Assembly: GCF_026153455.1 (NCBI RefSeq)
Contig: NZ_CP110629.1
Location: 2,480,001-2,544,000, forward strand
Source of the DNA: Marinimicrobium sp. C6131
Lineage (GTDB): Bacteria > Pseudomonadota > Gammaproteobacteria > Pseudomonadales > Cellvibrionaceae
Reading direction: 5' to 3'
DNA: 64,000 nucleotides
In this document: positions 26,649 through 35,249 of the stretch, piece by piece
How positions within the stretch are numbered: the stretch's first letter is position 1
How the letters are laid out: the number at the start of each line of letters is the position of its first letter
The notes under the pieces: model-generated
The model's input: the letters and a program-made list of their open reading frames with translations, nothing else
The model's database searches: none
Told to the model about the DNA's origin: nothing
Position numbers and translations under genes: made by a program

Positions 26649-28247
26649 TCAGTCTTCTTTCACCGGGTCTTGGGTGTCGCCCGAACGGAATTCCTGAGCC
26701 CGGCGATCCGTGTCATCCAGCAACCGCTGAATGCGTTCTCGCATCAATGCTTCGTGCAACTCCATCTGCCGCTGTTCATTGCGCAGGGACTTGAGCAGTG
26801 ACGCGGCCATAAACACCATCAGTACCATAAACGGGAAGGCCGCCACAATCGAGATGGTCTGCAGTGCGGTCAGGCCACCGCTCAGCAGCAGTACGCCAGC
26901 CACCAATACCTGAATAACACCCCAGGTCAGTCGCATGGGCCGGCTTGGCGAGAGCACTCCCCGGCTGGTGAACATGCCCAGCACAAAGGTGGCCGAGTTG
27001 GCCGAGGTGATGACAAACAACACTATCAGAACCAACACCAGTGCACTAACCCAACCCACCGCGGGAAGGAACTCAAGCATCTGAAACAGCGCCGAGCTCA
27101 TCTCCCGGGTCACCGCGTCGCCCAATGCTGCACCTTCAAACAGCTCGAAGTACAGCGACGAGCCACCAAAAGTGGCAAACCAGAGCGTGCTCAGCAACAC
27201 CGGCATCCCAATGACGCCAACCACGAACTCCCGAATCGTCCGACCTCTGGAAATACGGGCGATGAAGCTTCCCACGAAGGGCGCCCAGGACAGGCCCCAG
27301 GCCCAGTAAAAAATCGTCCAACGGGCCACCCAGTCCTCCCCCGTGTAGGGCGACATCACCAGGCTCATACCGATCATGTTGGAAAAGTAATCACCAATGG
27401 CATTGGTCATGGCGGCGGTGATGAAATCAGTGGGCCCGGCAAAGAAAACAAACACCAGAACGGCGGCGGCCAGCAGCATGTTGGCGTCACTGACATAGCG
27501 CACGCCACTTTCCAGAGGCGCCAGTGAGCAGAGTAAGAACACAATGGCCACCCCGGCCAATATGGCAAGCTGGGGCGTAGTGCCGAATGCCATACCAAAC
27601 ACCGAGCCCATGCCACTGTTGATCTGAATAACACCCAAGCCCAAGGTGGTGGCCACCCCGAACACCGTAGACACTACGGCTAACACATTGATGGCGTGCC
27701 CCCAGCCACCATCCACCCGGTCGCCCAGACTGGCCCGGAAGGTCTCGCTGATCAAGCCCGGGCGCTGCTGACGGAAGCGGACGTAGGCAATCGCGAGCCC
27801 CACGACGGCAAAGTTGGCCCACTGATGAAACCCCCAGTGAAACAGCGAGTACTGCATGGCCAACTCGGCGGACTCGGCGCTGCGCCCCTCGGCCATGCCC
27901 AGAGGCGGATTGACGTAGTGGGTCATGGGTTCGGCGACACCCCAGAACACCAGGCCAACCCCCATCCCGGCCGAAAAAATCATCCCCAACCAGGTAGGGT
28001 AGGAAAATTCCGGCGCTTCACCGTCGGACCCCAACCGGATGTTGCCACTACGGCCGGCCCCCAGAGCAATGCAGAACACCAGAAAACCGGTGGTGACAAA
28101 CAGGTACAGCCAGCCGAAATGGCTGGTGGTGAAGGCCAGCGCCTGCTCTGAACCACTCGCCAACTGCTCTGGCCAGAAGATGCCGAGTACAACAAATGCA
28201 CTCAACAGTGCCACCGATCCGTAAAAAACCCAGCCGGGTCTGTTCAT
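26649..28247 (-). CDS. BCCT family betaine/choline/carnitine transporter
   Basis: A 532-residue secondary transporter with about twelve membrane helices. The family signature is present: GMGVGLVFWGVAEPMTHY, and WALGLSWAPFVG-like sequence reading WGLSWAPFVGSFIARISRGR. Start MNRPGWVFYG at 28247 is preferred; the frame is open 28 codons further upstream with no family similarity. The C-terminal cytoplasmic tail is charged and helical (about 60 residues), as in osmosensing members such as BetT/BetP. Uptake of glycine betaine or choline for osmotic protection is likely, fitting a saline habitat. Confidence 0.9.
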   Translation of the reverse strand: MNRPGWVFYGSVALLSAFVVLGIFWPEQLASGSEQALAFTTSHFGWLYLFVTTGFLVFCIALGAGRSGNIRLGSDGEAPEFSYPTWLGMIFSAGMGVGLVFWGVAEPMTHYVNPPLGMAEGRSAESAELAMQYSLFHWGFHQWANFAVVGLAIAYVRFRQQRPGLISETFRASLGDRVDGGWGHAINVLAVVSTVFGVATTLGLGVIQINSGMGSVFGMAFGTTPQLAILAGVAIVFLLCSLAPLESGVRYVSDANMLLAAAVLVFVFFAGPTDFITAAMTNAIGDYFSNMIGMSLVMSPYTGEDWVARWTIFYWAWGLSWAPFVGSFIARISRGRTIREFVVGVIGMPVLLSTLWFATFGGSSLYFELFEGAALGDAVTREMSSALFQMLEFLPAVGWVSALVLVLIVLFVITSANSATFVLGMFTSRGVLSPSRPMRLTWGVIQVLVAGVLLLSGGLTALQTISIVAAFPFMVLMVFMAASLLKSLRNEQRQMELHEALMRERIQRLLDDTDRRAQEFRSGDTQDPVKED

Positions 28248-28348
28248 AAGACGCTCTGCTTCAAAATTTCTGGGGGAACCAAGTGCTTGATCTGTAGCGA
28301 AAAAGCCTAACATGAGCCACTCAAATGACAAACGTAATGATAAATACG

Positions 28349-28376
28349 TTGACAGTCACCCTAAAGCCTGTAGGAT
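28349..28376 (+). promoter_or_regulatory. Predicted sigma-70 promoter of the cold-shock gene
   Basis: TTGACA (28349-28354) and TAGGAT (28371-28376) are separated by 16 bp. The transcript would carry a leader of about 160 nt before the cold-shock start at 28541, in keeping with the long structured leaders of csp genes. Confidence 0.5.
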
Positions 28377-28540
28377 GGCTCGGGTTAGGAAGTTCTGATT
28401 TATATTGTAAAAACCTGTTCGATCCCTGCCCGTAGCTAGCAACTCTGTCGCACGTCATCGTCCTGTCTTTTTAAGTAATAGAACCTTTTTAGCACCACCG
28501 GTCCATCAGGGCCACCATCAAATGATTTATAGGTACGATT

Positions 28541-28747
28541 ATGTCAGTAGTTACTGGAACCGTTAAGTGGTTCAACGAAGCAAAAGGTTTTGGTTTTCTG
28601 GAGCAGGAATCCGGTCCGGACGTTTTTGCACACTTCAGTGCCATTGTCGGTTCAGGATTCAAAACCCTGGCTGAAGGCCAAGCGGTCAGCTTTAATGTGA
28701 CCCAGGGTCAAAAAGGCCCGCAAGCCGAGAACATTCAGGCGATCTAA
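28541..28747 (+). CDS. Cold-shock domain protein, CspA family
   Basis: A 68-residue single-domain nucleic-acid chaperone. RNP1 (KGFGFLEQ) and RNP2-type (DVFAHFSAI) motifs are both present in the usual order after GTVKWFNEAKGFGF. The length is typical (65-70). It stands alone with a long leader and its own terminator, on the opposite strand to both neighbours. Confidence 0.95.
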   Translation: MSVVTGTVKWFNEAKGFGFLEQESGPDVFAHFSAIVGSGFKTLAEGQAVSFNVTQGQKGPQAENIQAI

Positions 28748-28826
28748 ATCGTCTGCTGACACAGCCCGTCGCCGACAACCGAAGGCCAACGGATTGTGTT
28801 CTTTCAGGGGTTACCCCTGAATCAAA

Positions 28827-28857
28827 AACGGCGCCCTGTGAGGGGCGCCGTTTTTTT
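28827..28857 (+). terminator. Terminator between cspA and the haem-c/FG-GAP gene
   Basis: Stem AACGGCGCCC (28827-28836) with GGGCGCCGTT (28843-28852), then a run of T to 28857. An A-run on the left side makes it potentially bidirectional for the convergent gene ending at 28862. A smaller perfect hairpin, TCAGGGG/CCCCTGA (28804-28820), precedes it. Confidence 0.88.
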
Positions 28858-28861
28858 GTGT

Positions 28862-30508
28862 TCAATTTTCAATGGCACGGTTACGAATCAATAACAATCG
28901 ATCGCTGGGTGCACGCTGATCCGCTTTCATCTTGTCGGTATCCATGGAGGGAATACCGTCTTCCACCCGCAAGAAATCCTTGAGGATATCCATACGGAAC
29001 GCACCGGTGATGATATCCAGGCGACCATTGCCGGTGATATCGACCAACTCCAGTGGCACCACACCGCGGTATTCATCGCTGATGGGCCGAGGCTGGAATG
29101 TCAGGTCGCCGGTATTTTCATACCAGATCAGGGACTGCCGTTTTTCATCGTCCCAGTAATTGGTCCAGCTACTGACCACGATATCCGGATCGCCGTCGCC
29201 ATCCATGTCCGCCACCGCCGCATTCGCAGCGCCATAGAAACGGCCGATGTCGTGGGCGGCAAACTGCATATTGCCTTTGTTTTCGAGCCACTGAACGCCG
29301 TGGTAAGGCTTGGGATCGGTTTGGGTATCGAAAGCATCACCATTGGTGAAGATGATATCCGGCTTCCCGTCACGGTTCAGATCCTCAACGGCCATACTGG
29401 TGGCACCAAACAACGGATGCCCGGCGCTGACCAGGTCGACGCGCTCAAACTCGCCTTTCCCCTGGCTGACGAACGCCACCAGGGTTTCATATTCTTGAGC
29501 GAGAAGTGATACCAGATCCATCCGACCATCGCCGTTCAAATCCACCGGTGTGATGTTGAGCGCACCGCTCAACCCGAGCAGCGGGCGCTTCTGATAATCC
29601 CCGCTTCCCTGATTTTCCAGCCAAAACACTTCGCCCATGCCATTCCCGCCGAAAACCGATACGGCGATGTCCAGATCATCGTCACCGTCCAGGTCTATTG
29701 CCTGCACATCAGTCACACGGCCAATGCGGTGAACCAACAAACGCTTTTCATAATGCCCATCTGGGCGCTGCGCCAGTAGAAAGATTTTCCCGGCCAATAC
29801 CCCACTGGGGGCAAATTCACCGAGATCGGCCACCAGAATATCGTCTCGGCCATTTCCGTTGAAATCCACCACGCGAGCGGTGATGGGCAACTCAATCTCG
29901 GCAATGGTGGACTCACGCCACTGAGGTTTTTCACCTCCATCGGTTTGCAGCAGGCGCAACTCGCCGCGCTCGCCGTCGCTGACCAGAAAGTTGAACTTGG
30001 CATCATTGTCCAATGCCACCCGCTGGATATTGAGAATTTGCGGAATGCCAACCCCATCACCCACTCGCTCGGAGGACCAGCTCATGGCCGGATGGGGGTC
30101 ATCAATATAGGGGAGGCTGGCCAACTGCTCGGGGCTGGACCCGTAATAGAGCGCCTTGATATGGGGCACGGCGTCCGCCGGGATCACGTCCTGACCGGTG
30201 CGGTTTTTGGCCAGCTCCACCATGGAGTCGATCACCCGCGGCCAACTGTGCCGGGGCAGCAGCGAGGGCGAGGGCACCTGATGGCAGCCACCGCAATAGC
30301 GCTGCGTCAGCGCCACCACTTGTTCGCGGGATAGCCGCTCTTCGGGCTGGGACGGGCCGGGTTGGGTCTGGGGTTGGGGTTGGACCTGGGCCAGCACCGG
30401 CGTTGACATTACCGCGCCAAGCACCAGCAGGCCGACCCGTAAGCGTCGGAGGATGCCGTGCCATTCGGCGGTGAAAACCAGTGGGTTCCTGAGGAGGGTT
30501 CGATGCAT
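28862..30508 (-). CDS. Haem-c plus FG-GAP beta-propeller protein, copy 2
   Basis: A 548-residue exported protein, paralogous over its full length to 24945-26576. A signal segment (VGLLVLGAVMSTPVLA) is followed by a Gln/Pro-rich linker. The haem motif CGGCH lies at residues 72-76, and repeated FG-GAP units follow (DFNGNGRDDILVADLG, DLDGDDDLDIAVSVFG, DLNRDGKPDIIFTNGD, DMDGDGDPDIVVSSW). The ATG at 30508 is preferred to the GTG at 30541, which lies inside a perfect inverted repeat. It is downstream of the SCO-nirV-nirK genes on the same strand, so it may be an electron carrier or assembly partner for nitrite reductase (inference). No named family member is known to me. Confidence 0.83.
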   Translation of the reverse strand: MHRTLLRNPLVFTAEWHGILRRLRVGLLVLGAVMSTPVLAQVQPQPQTQPGPSQPEERLSREQVVALTQRYCGGCHQVPSPSLLPRHSWPRVIDSMVELAKNRTGQDVIPADAVPHIKALYYGSSPEQLASLPYIDDPHPAMSWSSERVGDGVGIPQILNIQRVALDNDAKFNFLVSDGERGELRLLQTDGGEKPQWRESTIAEIELPITARVVDFNGNGRDDILVADLGEFAPSGVLAGKIFLLAQRPDGHYEKRLLVHRIGRVTDVQAIDLDGDDDLDIAVSVFGGNGMGEVFWLENQGSGDYQKRPLLGLSGALNITPVDLNGDGRMDLVSLLAQEYETLVAFVSQGKGEFERVDLVSAGHPLFGATSMAVEDLNRDGKPDIIFTNGDAFDTQTDPKPYHGVQWLENKGNMQFAAHDIGRFYGAANAAVADMDGDGDPDIVVSSWTNYWDDEKRQSLIWYENTGDLTFQPRPISDEYRGVVPLELVDITGNGRLDIITGAFRMDILKDFLRVEDGIPSMDTDKMKADQRAPSDRLLLIRNRAIEN

Positions 30509-30538
30509 AACCGTAGTGCCGCTGTGTTTGTTGGGTCC

Positions 30539-30588
30539 CACAATGATAAACGGCTCCGACGACCTCTCCGGCGCCGTTTATCATTGTG
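30539..30588. repeat. Perfect 16-bp inverted repeat upstream of haem-c/FG-GAP copy 2
   Basis: CACAATGATAAACGGC (30539-30554) and its exact reverse complement (30573-30588) are separated by 18 bp. No T-run follows on the minus strand. It lies between the SCO gene stop and the FG-GAP start, so it could stabilise mRNA ends, attenuate read-through or serve as an operator. Confidence 0.75.
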
Positions 30589-30636
30589 AGGCCCAGTGTA
30601 CACCAGGCCGGGGCACGACTGAACGCGCCCCGACGC

Positions 30637-31287
30637 TCAACGCAGACTGTTTACGGCTTCGGTGATCGGTTGGTTCAGCCCCTCCCGACGGTGGATCACC
30701 TCCCCGTCGGCATTGAGCAGCGCAATCACGTTGCTGTGGTCGTAACCGCCACTGGGGTTTTTCCGGTAGCGGATGCCCAGCAGCGCCGCCAGGGTGCGCA
30801 CGTCTGCCGCCGAGCCGGTGGCAAAGTGCCAGGGCGCCTCCGTGGCCCGGAAGTTGTGGGCGTACTCATTGAGCACCTCGACGGTGTCATTTTCCGTATC
30901 GAAACTCACCAATAATAAAGTCACGCTGTCGCGCTGCTCGGCGGACAACCCCTGGTGGATGCGACGCACATCTTCCACCAGCACCGGACAAGCCGTCGTG
31001 CAACTGGCGTACATCATGGTAACAATCACCGGCTGTCCCACCAGATCGCTCAGGCGCAGCGTCTCGCCCCGGTGGGTCTGCCACGGGGCATTGAACTGAT
31101 GCAGCGAGCCCTCCGGGATGACACTGGCCATTCCCAAAGGTGTATGGTGATTATGATGGCCGTGATGGTCGTGATGGTCGTGACCGCCGTGGTTCGCGTG
31201 GTCGCTGGCAAACGCCAGGCCAGCCAGCGCCGAGAGGCCCAGAGCGGCCAGCCAATGCGAGACCCTTGTGAAGCGGTTCATGTTCAT
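30637..31287 (-). CDS. SCO1/SenC-family copper chaperone, His-rich
   Basis: A 216-residue thioredoxin-fold protein that would deliver copper or reduce cysteine ligands during copper-centre assembly. The copper-binding CxxxC is CTTAC, in MMYASCTTACPVLVED, and the conserved distal histidine is in YDHSNVIALL. After an N-terminal signal peptide (WLAALGLSALAGLAFA) comes an unusual His-rich stretch (HANHGGHDHHDHHGHHNHH), likely an extra metal-binding tail. Its place after nirK and the nirV-like gene, on the same strand, fits maturation of the copper nitrite reductase rather than cytochrome oxidase. Confidence 0.88.
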   Translation of the reverse strand: MNMNRFTRVSHWLAALGLSALAGLAFASDHANHGGHDHHDHHGHHNHHTPLGMASVIPEGSLHQFNAPWQTHRGETLRLSDLVGQPVIVTMMYASCTTACPVLVEDVRRIHQGLSAEQRDSVTLLLVSFDTENDTVEVLNEYAHNFRATEAPWHFATGSAADVRTLAALLGIRYRKNPSGGYDHSNVIALLNADGEVIHRREGLNQPITEAVNSLR

Positions 31288-31301
31288 TCAGGTATCCTCA
31301 A

Positions 31302-32042
31302 TCAGGGGTAAACGCAGCGGAAGCCAAGGTTACTGGCGGTGGTTTCCGGGGCGTGGTTGCTGCGCATCTGGTAGCGCAGCAGGGTGGCGTAGTGAGCGCT
31401 GTCGTAGCGCAGTATGAGCCGGCCGGTATCACCGCAGGAACCACCGCCAAAATCCACCCGGTCGCCGTTGGCGAGCAGCAGCTGGTAGTCCTCCAGCCAC
31501 TCGTTGACCGGGCCGATAAAGCCCGAGAGCCCCAACGCCCGATCCTCGAAGGCGGCCGGACGCTGCTCGCCGTACCACGCAAATACGGCATTGGCGTAGT
31601 CGTCATCCGACAGGCCATTCAGGCGCCGTATCAGGTCCACCAGATACTCCCACTGCACCAAACTGGGCAGGGTGCCGCCCTGGGCCTCACAGTAGGCCCG
31701 GGCCGCGTACCAGGACACCTGAACCACCGGCGCCTCTGGCGCTCCATCCGGGGTGACATCCGAGGACCAGCCGCGCAGGTAGCCGCCATCGTGAAACAGC
31801 CCCGCGACCGCCGAGCGACGCCAGTGGGGATGCGCCTCCACAAACGCCGCATAGTCCTCGCGGCTGACCGGGCGGGCATCCACCCGGAAGCTTGCCACCC
31901 ACTCGGTGCGGCGCTCGCGATCGAGCAGCACCGGGTGTTCAAAATTGCCCTCCGGTACCACCACCGACTCGGCCGCCAGGGCGGTGACGGTGCCAGCCAA
32001 CAGGAGCCCGCCCCACAACCATTGTTTACACCACCCTGACAT
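31302..32042 (-). CDS. nirV: Formylglycine-generating-enzyme-fold protein, NirV-like
   Basis: A 246-residue exported protein of the SUMF1/FGE-sulfatase fold. Visible markers are VPEGNFEHPV, RPVSREDYAAFVEAHPHWRR, APVVQVSWYAARAYCEAQGG, VNEWLEDY and the terminal RSNHAPETTASNLGFRCVYP. AGGAG precedes the start. NirV proteins of this fold are encoded next to nirK in several denitrifiers, but their biochemical role is not established. It lies 12 bp after nirK and 14 bp before the SCO gene in the same direction, consistent with one operon. Confidence 0.8.
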   Translation of the reverse strand: MSGWCKQWLWGGLLLAGTVTALAAESVVVPEGNFEHPVLLDRERRTEWVASFRVDARPVSREDYAAFVEAHPHWRRSAVAGLFHDGGYLRGWSSDVTPDGAPEAPVVQVSWYAARAYCEAQGGTLPSLVQWEYLVDLIRRLNGLSDDDYANAVFAWYGEQRPAAFEDRALGLSGFIGPVNEWLEDYQLLLANGDRVDFGGGSCGDTGRLILRYDSAHYATLLRYQMRSNHAPETTASNLGFRCVYP

Positions 32043-32054
32043 CTCGCTCTCCTC

Positions 32055-33191
32055 TTACGGTGCCGGTGCGGCAATCAAGGCGCCGGCGGCGCCGCGCTCG
32101 GCGTCGTGGAACTCGTGATCCACCAGTTTGTACAGCCCGTCTTCCGGAACGATGAACTCCATCACCGCACCGTTACTGGCTCCCAGAAGTACGGTCTGCA
32201 TACCGCGCCACTCGTTCTCCAGATTGCCCTCGTACCAGACCCGGTCAAAGATGGCGCCGATCACGTGGAAGCTGGAAGTGCCGTTGGGCCCGGCGTTCAG
32301 CACGTAGAGGCGCACCCGGTCACCTTTTTTGGCGCGTAGGGGCTGATCCATCAGTGCGGACACATGACCGTTAAAGGTCACGTGGCTGGGGTTGTTGGCC
32401 ATGGCAGCCTGATGATCATAGATATAGGACTCGCCCACCTGCTGCAGATAGAACTCGGACTGGGTAATCACGTATTCGTGATCGGCTTCCGTGGGGTAGC
32501 CTTCTTTGGGGGAAACCACCACTGCGCCGTACTGCCCCATGGCGGTGTGCATCAACACACTGGAGGTCCCGCAGTGGTACATGTAAACCCCAGGATAGTT
32601 GGCCACCCATTCGAACTGGATGGTTTCCCCCGGCGAGATGCTGCGCCATTTATCATCGGCCGCCACGGTGCCACTGTGAAAGTCCATGGAGTGAGGCATG
32701 GGGGAAATGGCCGCCTCCGGCTTCTGGTAGGGGTTGTCCGCCATCTGCCGGTAGAAAGGCGCGGCGCCCTTGCCGGGCTCTGACACCAACACGGCCTCGT
32801 CAGAGCGGTTTTTCATGGTAAACACCACCCGGTCGCCCTCGCGCACGTGCAACACCGGACCGGGCACGCTGCCGCCAAAGGTCCAGGCGGTGTAACTCAC
32901 GCCCGGGGCCACCTCCACTTTCTGGGACAGGGTGTCCAGCCGGACCTGATGGGTTTTGTTGCCGGCGTAGTCGAGCTTGGCCAAATGGGGGGAAGCGGTC
33001 ATGGTATCGCCCACCACCGCATCGCCCCGGTAATCCTCACGGAACACTTCGGCCTTGGGCATGCCGTAAACCTTGCCCTCGACTTCAAACTCACCGGCGG
33101 TGGCCATGGGCCCGGCCTGAGAACAGCCTACCAACGCCGCCAAGGCACTCACGCTCGCCCCCAGGGCCATCATTTTCATCATCTGTTTCAT
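32055..33191 (-). CDS. nirK: Copper-containing nitrite reductase, lipoprotein type
   Basis: Reduces nitrite to nitric oxide in the periplasm. The 378 residues hold two cupredoxin domains. Type 1 copper ligands are seen in PHSMDFHSG (His), MYHCGTSS (Cys) and LMHTAMGQYG (His, Met). Type 2 ligands are the His of DFH, the His of YHC and a His in SFHVIGAIFDRVW. The active-site Asp is in MDFH. The signal peptide ends in a lipobox (LAALVGC), as in the membrane-anchored AniA of Neisseria. It is followed by nirV-like, SCO and haem-c/FG-GAP genes and preceded by a cytochrome c gene. A related non-nitrite multicopper oxidase is less likely given the full ligand set. Confidence 0.88.
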   Translation of the reverse strand: MKQMMKMMALGASVSALAALVGCSQAGPMATAGEFEVEGKVYGMPKAEVFREDYRGDAVVGDTMTASPHLAKLDYAGNKTHQVRLDTLSQKVEVAPGVSYTAWTFGGSVPGPVLHVREGDRVVFTMKNRSDEAVLVSEPGKGAAPFYRQMADNPYQKPEAAISPMPHSMDFHSGTVAADDKWRSISPGETIQFEWVANYPGVYMYHCGTSSVLMHTAMGQYGAVVVSPKEGYPTEADHEYVITQSEFYLQQVGESYIYDHQAAMANNPSHVTFNGHVSALMDQPLRAKKGDRVRLYVLNAGPNGTSSFHVIGAIFDRVWYEGNLENEWRGMQTVLLGASNGAVMEFIVPEDGLYKLVDHEFHDAERGAAGALIAAPAP

Positions 33192-33229
33192 CGTTAAGTT
33201 CTCTCTATCAATTAATAAAATGGGTACCG

Positions 33230-33649
33230 TTAACGCAATGCACTAATGTTGGCTTCAGATAGGGTCAAATCACTGCCGTTGAGATCCGACAGGATGTAGG
33301 CCACCAGGTCGGCAATATCCGAATCACTGATGTGGGCCATGGACGGCATCACACCGTTGTAGGATTTGCCATTCACGGTCAGCGGACCGGAGACACCCTT
33401 GACGATGGCTTGCGCGATGTAGTCGGGGTTGCCGGCCAGATTGGCGTTATCGGCCAGGGGAGGGAAGGCGCCAGGAATACCAGCACCGGCAGGCTGGTGA
33501 CAGGCCTGACAATTCATCTGATAAACGGTTTTGCCATTGGCGGGGTCAGCGGCCTGGAGGTTGAGGCTGAGGCTCGCCAACGCGATCCCTCCCAACAACC
33601 AGCGACCAAAGAAACCACGGCGGGACAAGGAAAAGGCGGGACGATTCAT
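33230..33649 (-). CDS. Class I cytochrome c, probable electron donor to NirK
   Basis: A 139-residue periplasmic monohaem cytochrome. The ATG at 33649 has GAGGTG upstream. The haem motif is CQACHQPAGAGIPGAFPPL, and the distal Met is likely in GVMPSM. The leader contains SRRGFFGRW followed by a hydrophobic stretch, which looks like a twin-arginine signal. This is unusual, because c-type cytochromes normally pass through Sec before haem attachment; it may still be a Sec substrate. It lies 38 bp upstream of nirK on the same strand, so it is a natural donor to the nitrite reductase. Confidence 0.88.
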   Translation of the reverse strand: MNRPAFSLSRRGFFGRWLLGGIALASLSLNLQAADPANGKTVYQMNCQACHQPAGAGIPGAFPPLADNANLAGNPDYIAQAIVKGVSGPLTVNGKSYNGVMPSMAHISDSDIADLVAYILSDLNGSDLTLSEANISALR

Positions 33650-33903
33650 GTAAACACCTCGATCTGTTACCGGGAAAATCGCACCTGTTACGATTTCCCA
33701 CACAGCTTCATCAGACCAGAAATTCAGGTGCCACACTATTGCGCCGATGGGTTATTCGGCGCCCCTCTGAAATGCCCTATTGGGGGTAGACGATGGGGAT
33801 TGGGGAGTATTCCCGTAGGCTCAAGCGGGTAAGCGCCGTAACATGGAGGTAACAACCCATGAGAGCAGCAATCCTGAACCAACACTTCCCCGGGAGGAGT
33901 TTC

Positions 33904-35067
33904 ATGACCGATCACCGCCCGACCTACGATTGGGACCCTCGCAGCGACACGGTTCTGGATAACCCCGTCGCCAGCTTCGATGACATGCGCCAACGCTGCC
34001 CGGTGGCCCGCAGCGAGTACATGGGGTGGTCCGTGTTTCGCCACGAGGATGTGCTGGCAGTGGTGACCGATCATGAAACCTTCAGTAATCAGGTCTCGCA
34101 GCACCGCTCCGTGCCCAATGGACTGGATCAGCCCGAACACACGCCTTACCGCACACTGATAGAGCCCTTTTTTACCGATCAGCGCATGGCGTTGTTTGAG
34201 CCGGAGTGCCGCGACATTGCCGCCGAGCTGGCTCGAGCGATCGCCGGACGAAAGCAGGTCGATATTGTGACCGAGTTGGCGGAGCCCTTCGCCTTGCAGA
34301 TCCAGTGCGCCTTTCTCGGTTGGCCCGACAGCCTGCAGGAGCCGCTGCGCGAATGGGCCCACGAAAACCACGAGGCCACGCTGGCCGGCGATCGGGAGGC
34401 CATGGCGGAAATTGCCCAGCGTTTCAGTCGCTATATTCACCAACTGCTCGAAACCCGACGTGAGCAGGGCGATTGGGCGCCGGAAGATCCCACCACGGAC
34501 ATCATGCGCAGTACCATCGATGGTCAGCCCATTCCCGAGGAAGACATCGTCAGTATTCTGCGCAACTGGACCGTGGGCGAAATCGGCACCATTGCCGCCT
34601 CGGTTGGCCTGTTGCTGAAATTTCTGGCCGAACATCCCGAACTACAGGCGGAGCTTCGCGATGATGTGGACAAAATCCCCGAAGCCGTGGACGAAATTTT
34701 GCGTATTCACGGCCCGCTGGTCACCAATCGGCGCAAAGCCACCTGCCCCGCCACGCTGCAAGGCCGCCAAATCGAAACCGGAGACCGGGTAACGGTCAAC
34801 TGGGTATCAGCCAATCGGGATGAACGCGTGTTTCCGCAGCCCGACCAGTTCCGCTGGGGGCGCGACCAGAGCCAGAACCTGCTCTACGGTGCCGGCCTGC
34901 ACGTCTGCCCCGGCGCACCGCTGGCCCGGCTGGAACTTCGGGTACTGATGGAGGAGTTATTACAGATCAGCGGCGCCTTTGCGCCGACGCCCGGCAAGGC
35001 ACCGGTCAATGCGTACTATCCGGCCAGCGGTTACCAGCACCTGTGGTTGGATTTCGACGCAAGCTGA
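33904..35067 (+). CDS. Cytochrome P450
   Basis: A soluble bacterial P450 of 387 residues. The haem-binding loop is LLYGAGLHVCPGAPLARLE, with the thiolate Cys in HVCPG. The ExxR pair is in VDEILRIHGP, and the I-helix oxygen-activation region reads VGEIGTIAAS. The ATG at 33904 (GGGAGGAG upstream) is preferred; an ATG at 33859, also with a GGAGG, would add 15 residues. No ferredoxin or reductase gene is adjacent, and the substrate is unknown. It is divergent from the cytochrome c/nirK operon. Confidence 0.9.
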   Translation: MTDHRPTYDWDPRSDTVLDNPVASFDDMRQRCPVARSEYMGWSVFRHEDVLAVVTDHETFSNQVSQHRSVPNGLDQPEHTPYRTLIEPFFTDQRMALFEPECRDIAAELARAIAGRKQVDIVTELAEPFALQIQCAFLGWPDSLQEPLREWAHENHEATLAGDREAMAEIAQRFSRYIHQLLETRREQGDWAPEDPTTDIMRSTIDGQPIPEEDIVSILRNWTVGEIGTIAASVGLLLKFLAEHPELQAELRDDVDKIPEAVDEILRIHGPLVTNRRKATCPATLQGRQIETGDRVTVNWVSANRDERVFPQPDQFRWGRDQSQNLLYGAGLHVCPGAPLARLELRVLMEELLQISGAFAPTPGKAPVNAYYPASGYQHLWLDFDAS

Positions 35068-35249
35068 CGCTGCGTACTTCGTTATAACCGAACGCTATGG
35101 ATTAGACGGAAAGGTCATTTTACGACCGCCGGTGCGGCCTTTATCATCCCTTCTACTGATCGGCCGGTCAGGGCTTGTATTTGCCCGGTCCGGCCCCACT
35201 ATCAATGGTTCCATTCCATCATTTGTGTTTGATCCCGAAAGGAGGTCTC

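Noticed and set aside
33721..33745. Minus-strand TGGCAC with downstream TT as a sigma-54 promoter for the cytochrome c-nirK operon
   Set aside because: The -12 GC is absent (TTTCT instead of TTGCA) and no matching enhancer sites were clear.
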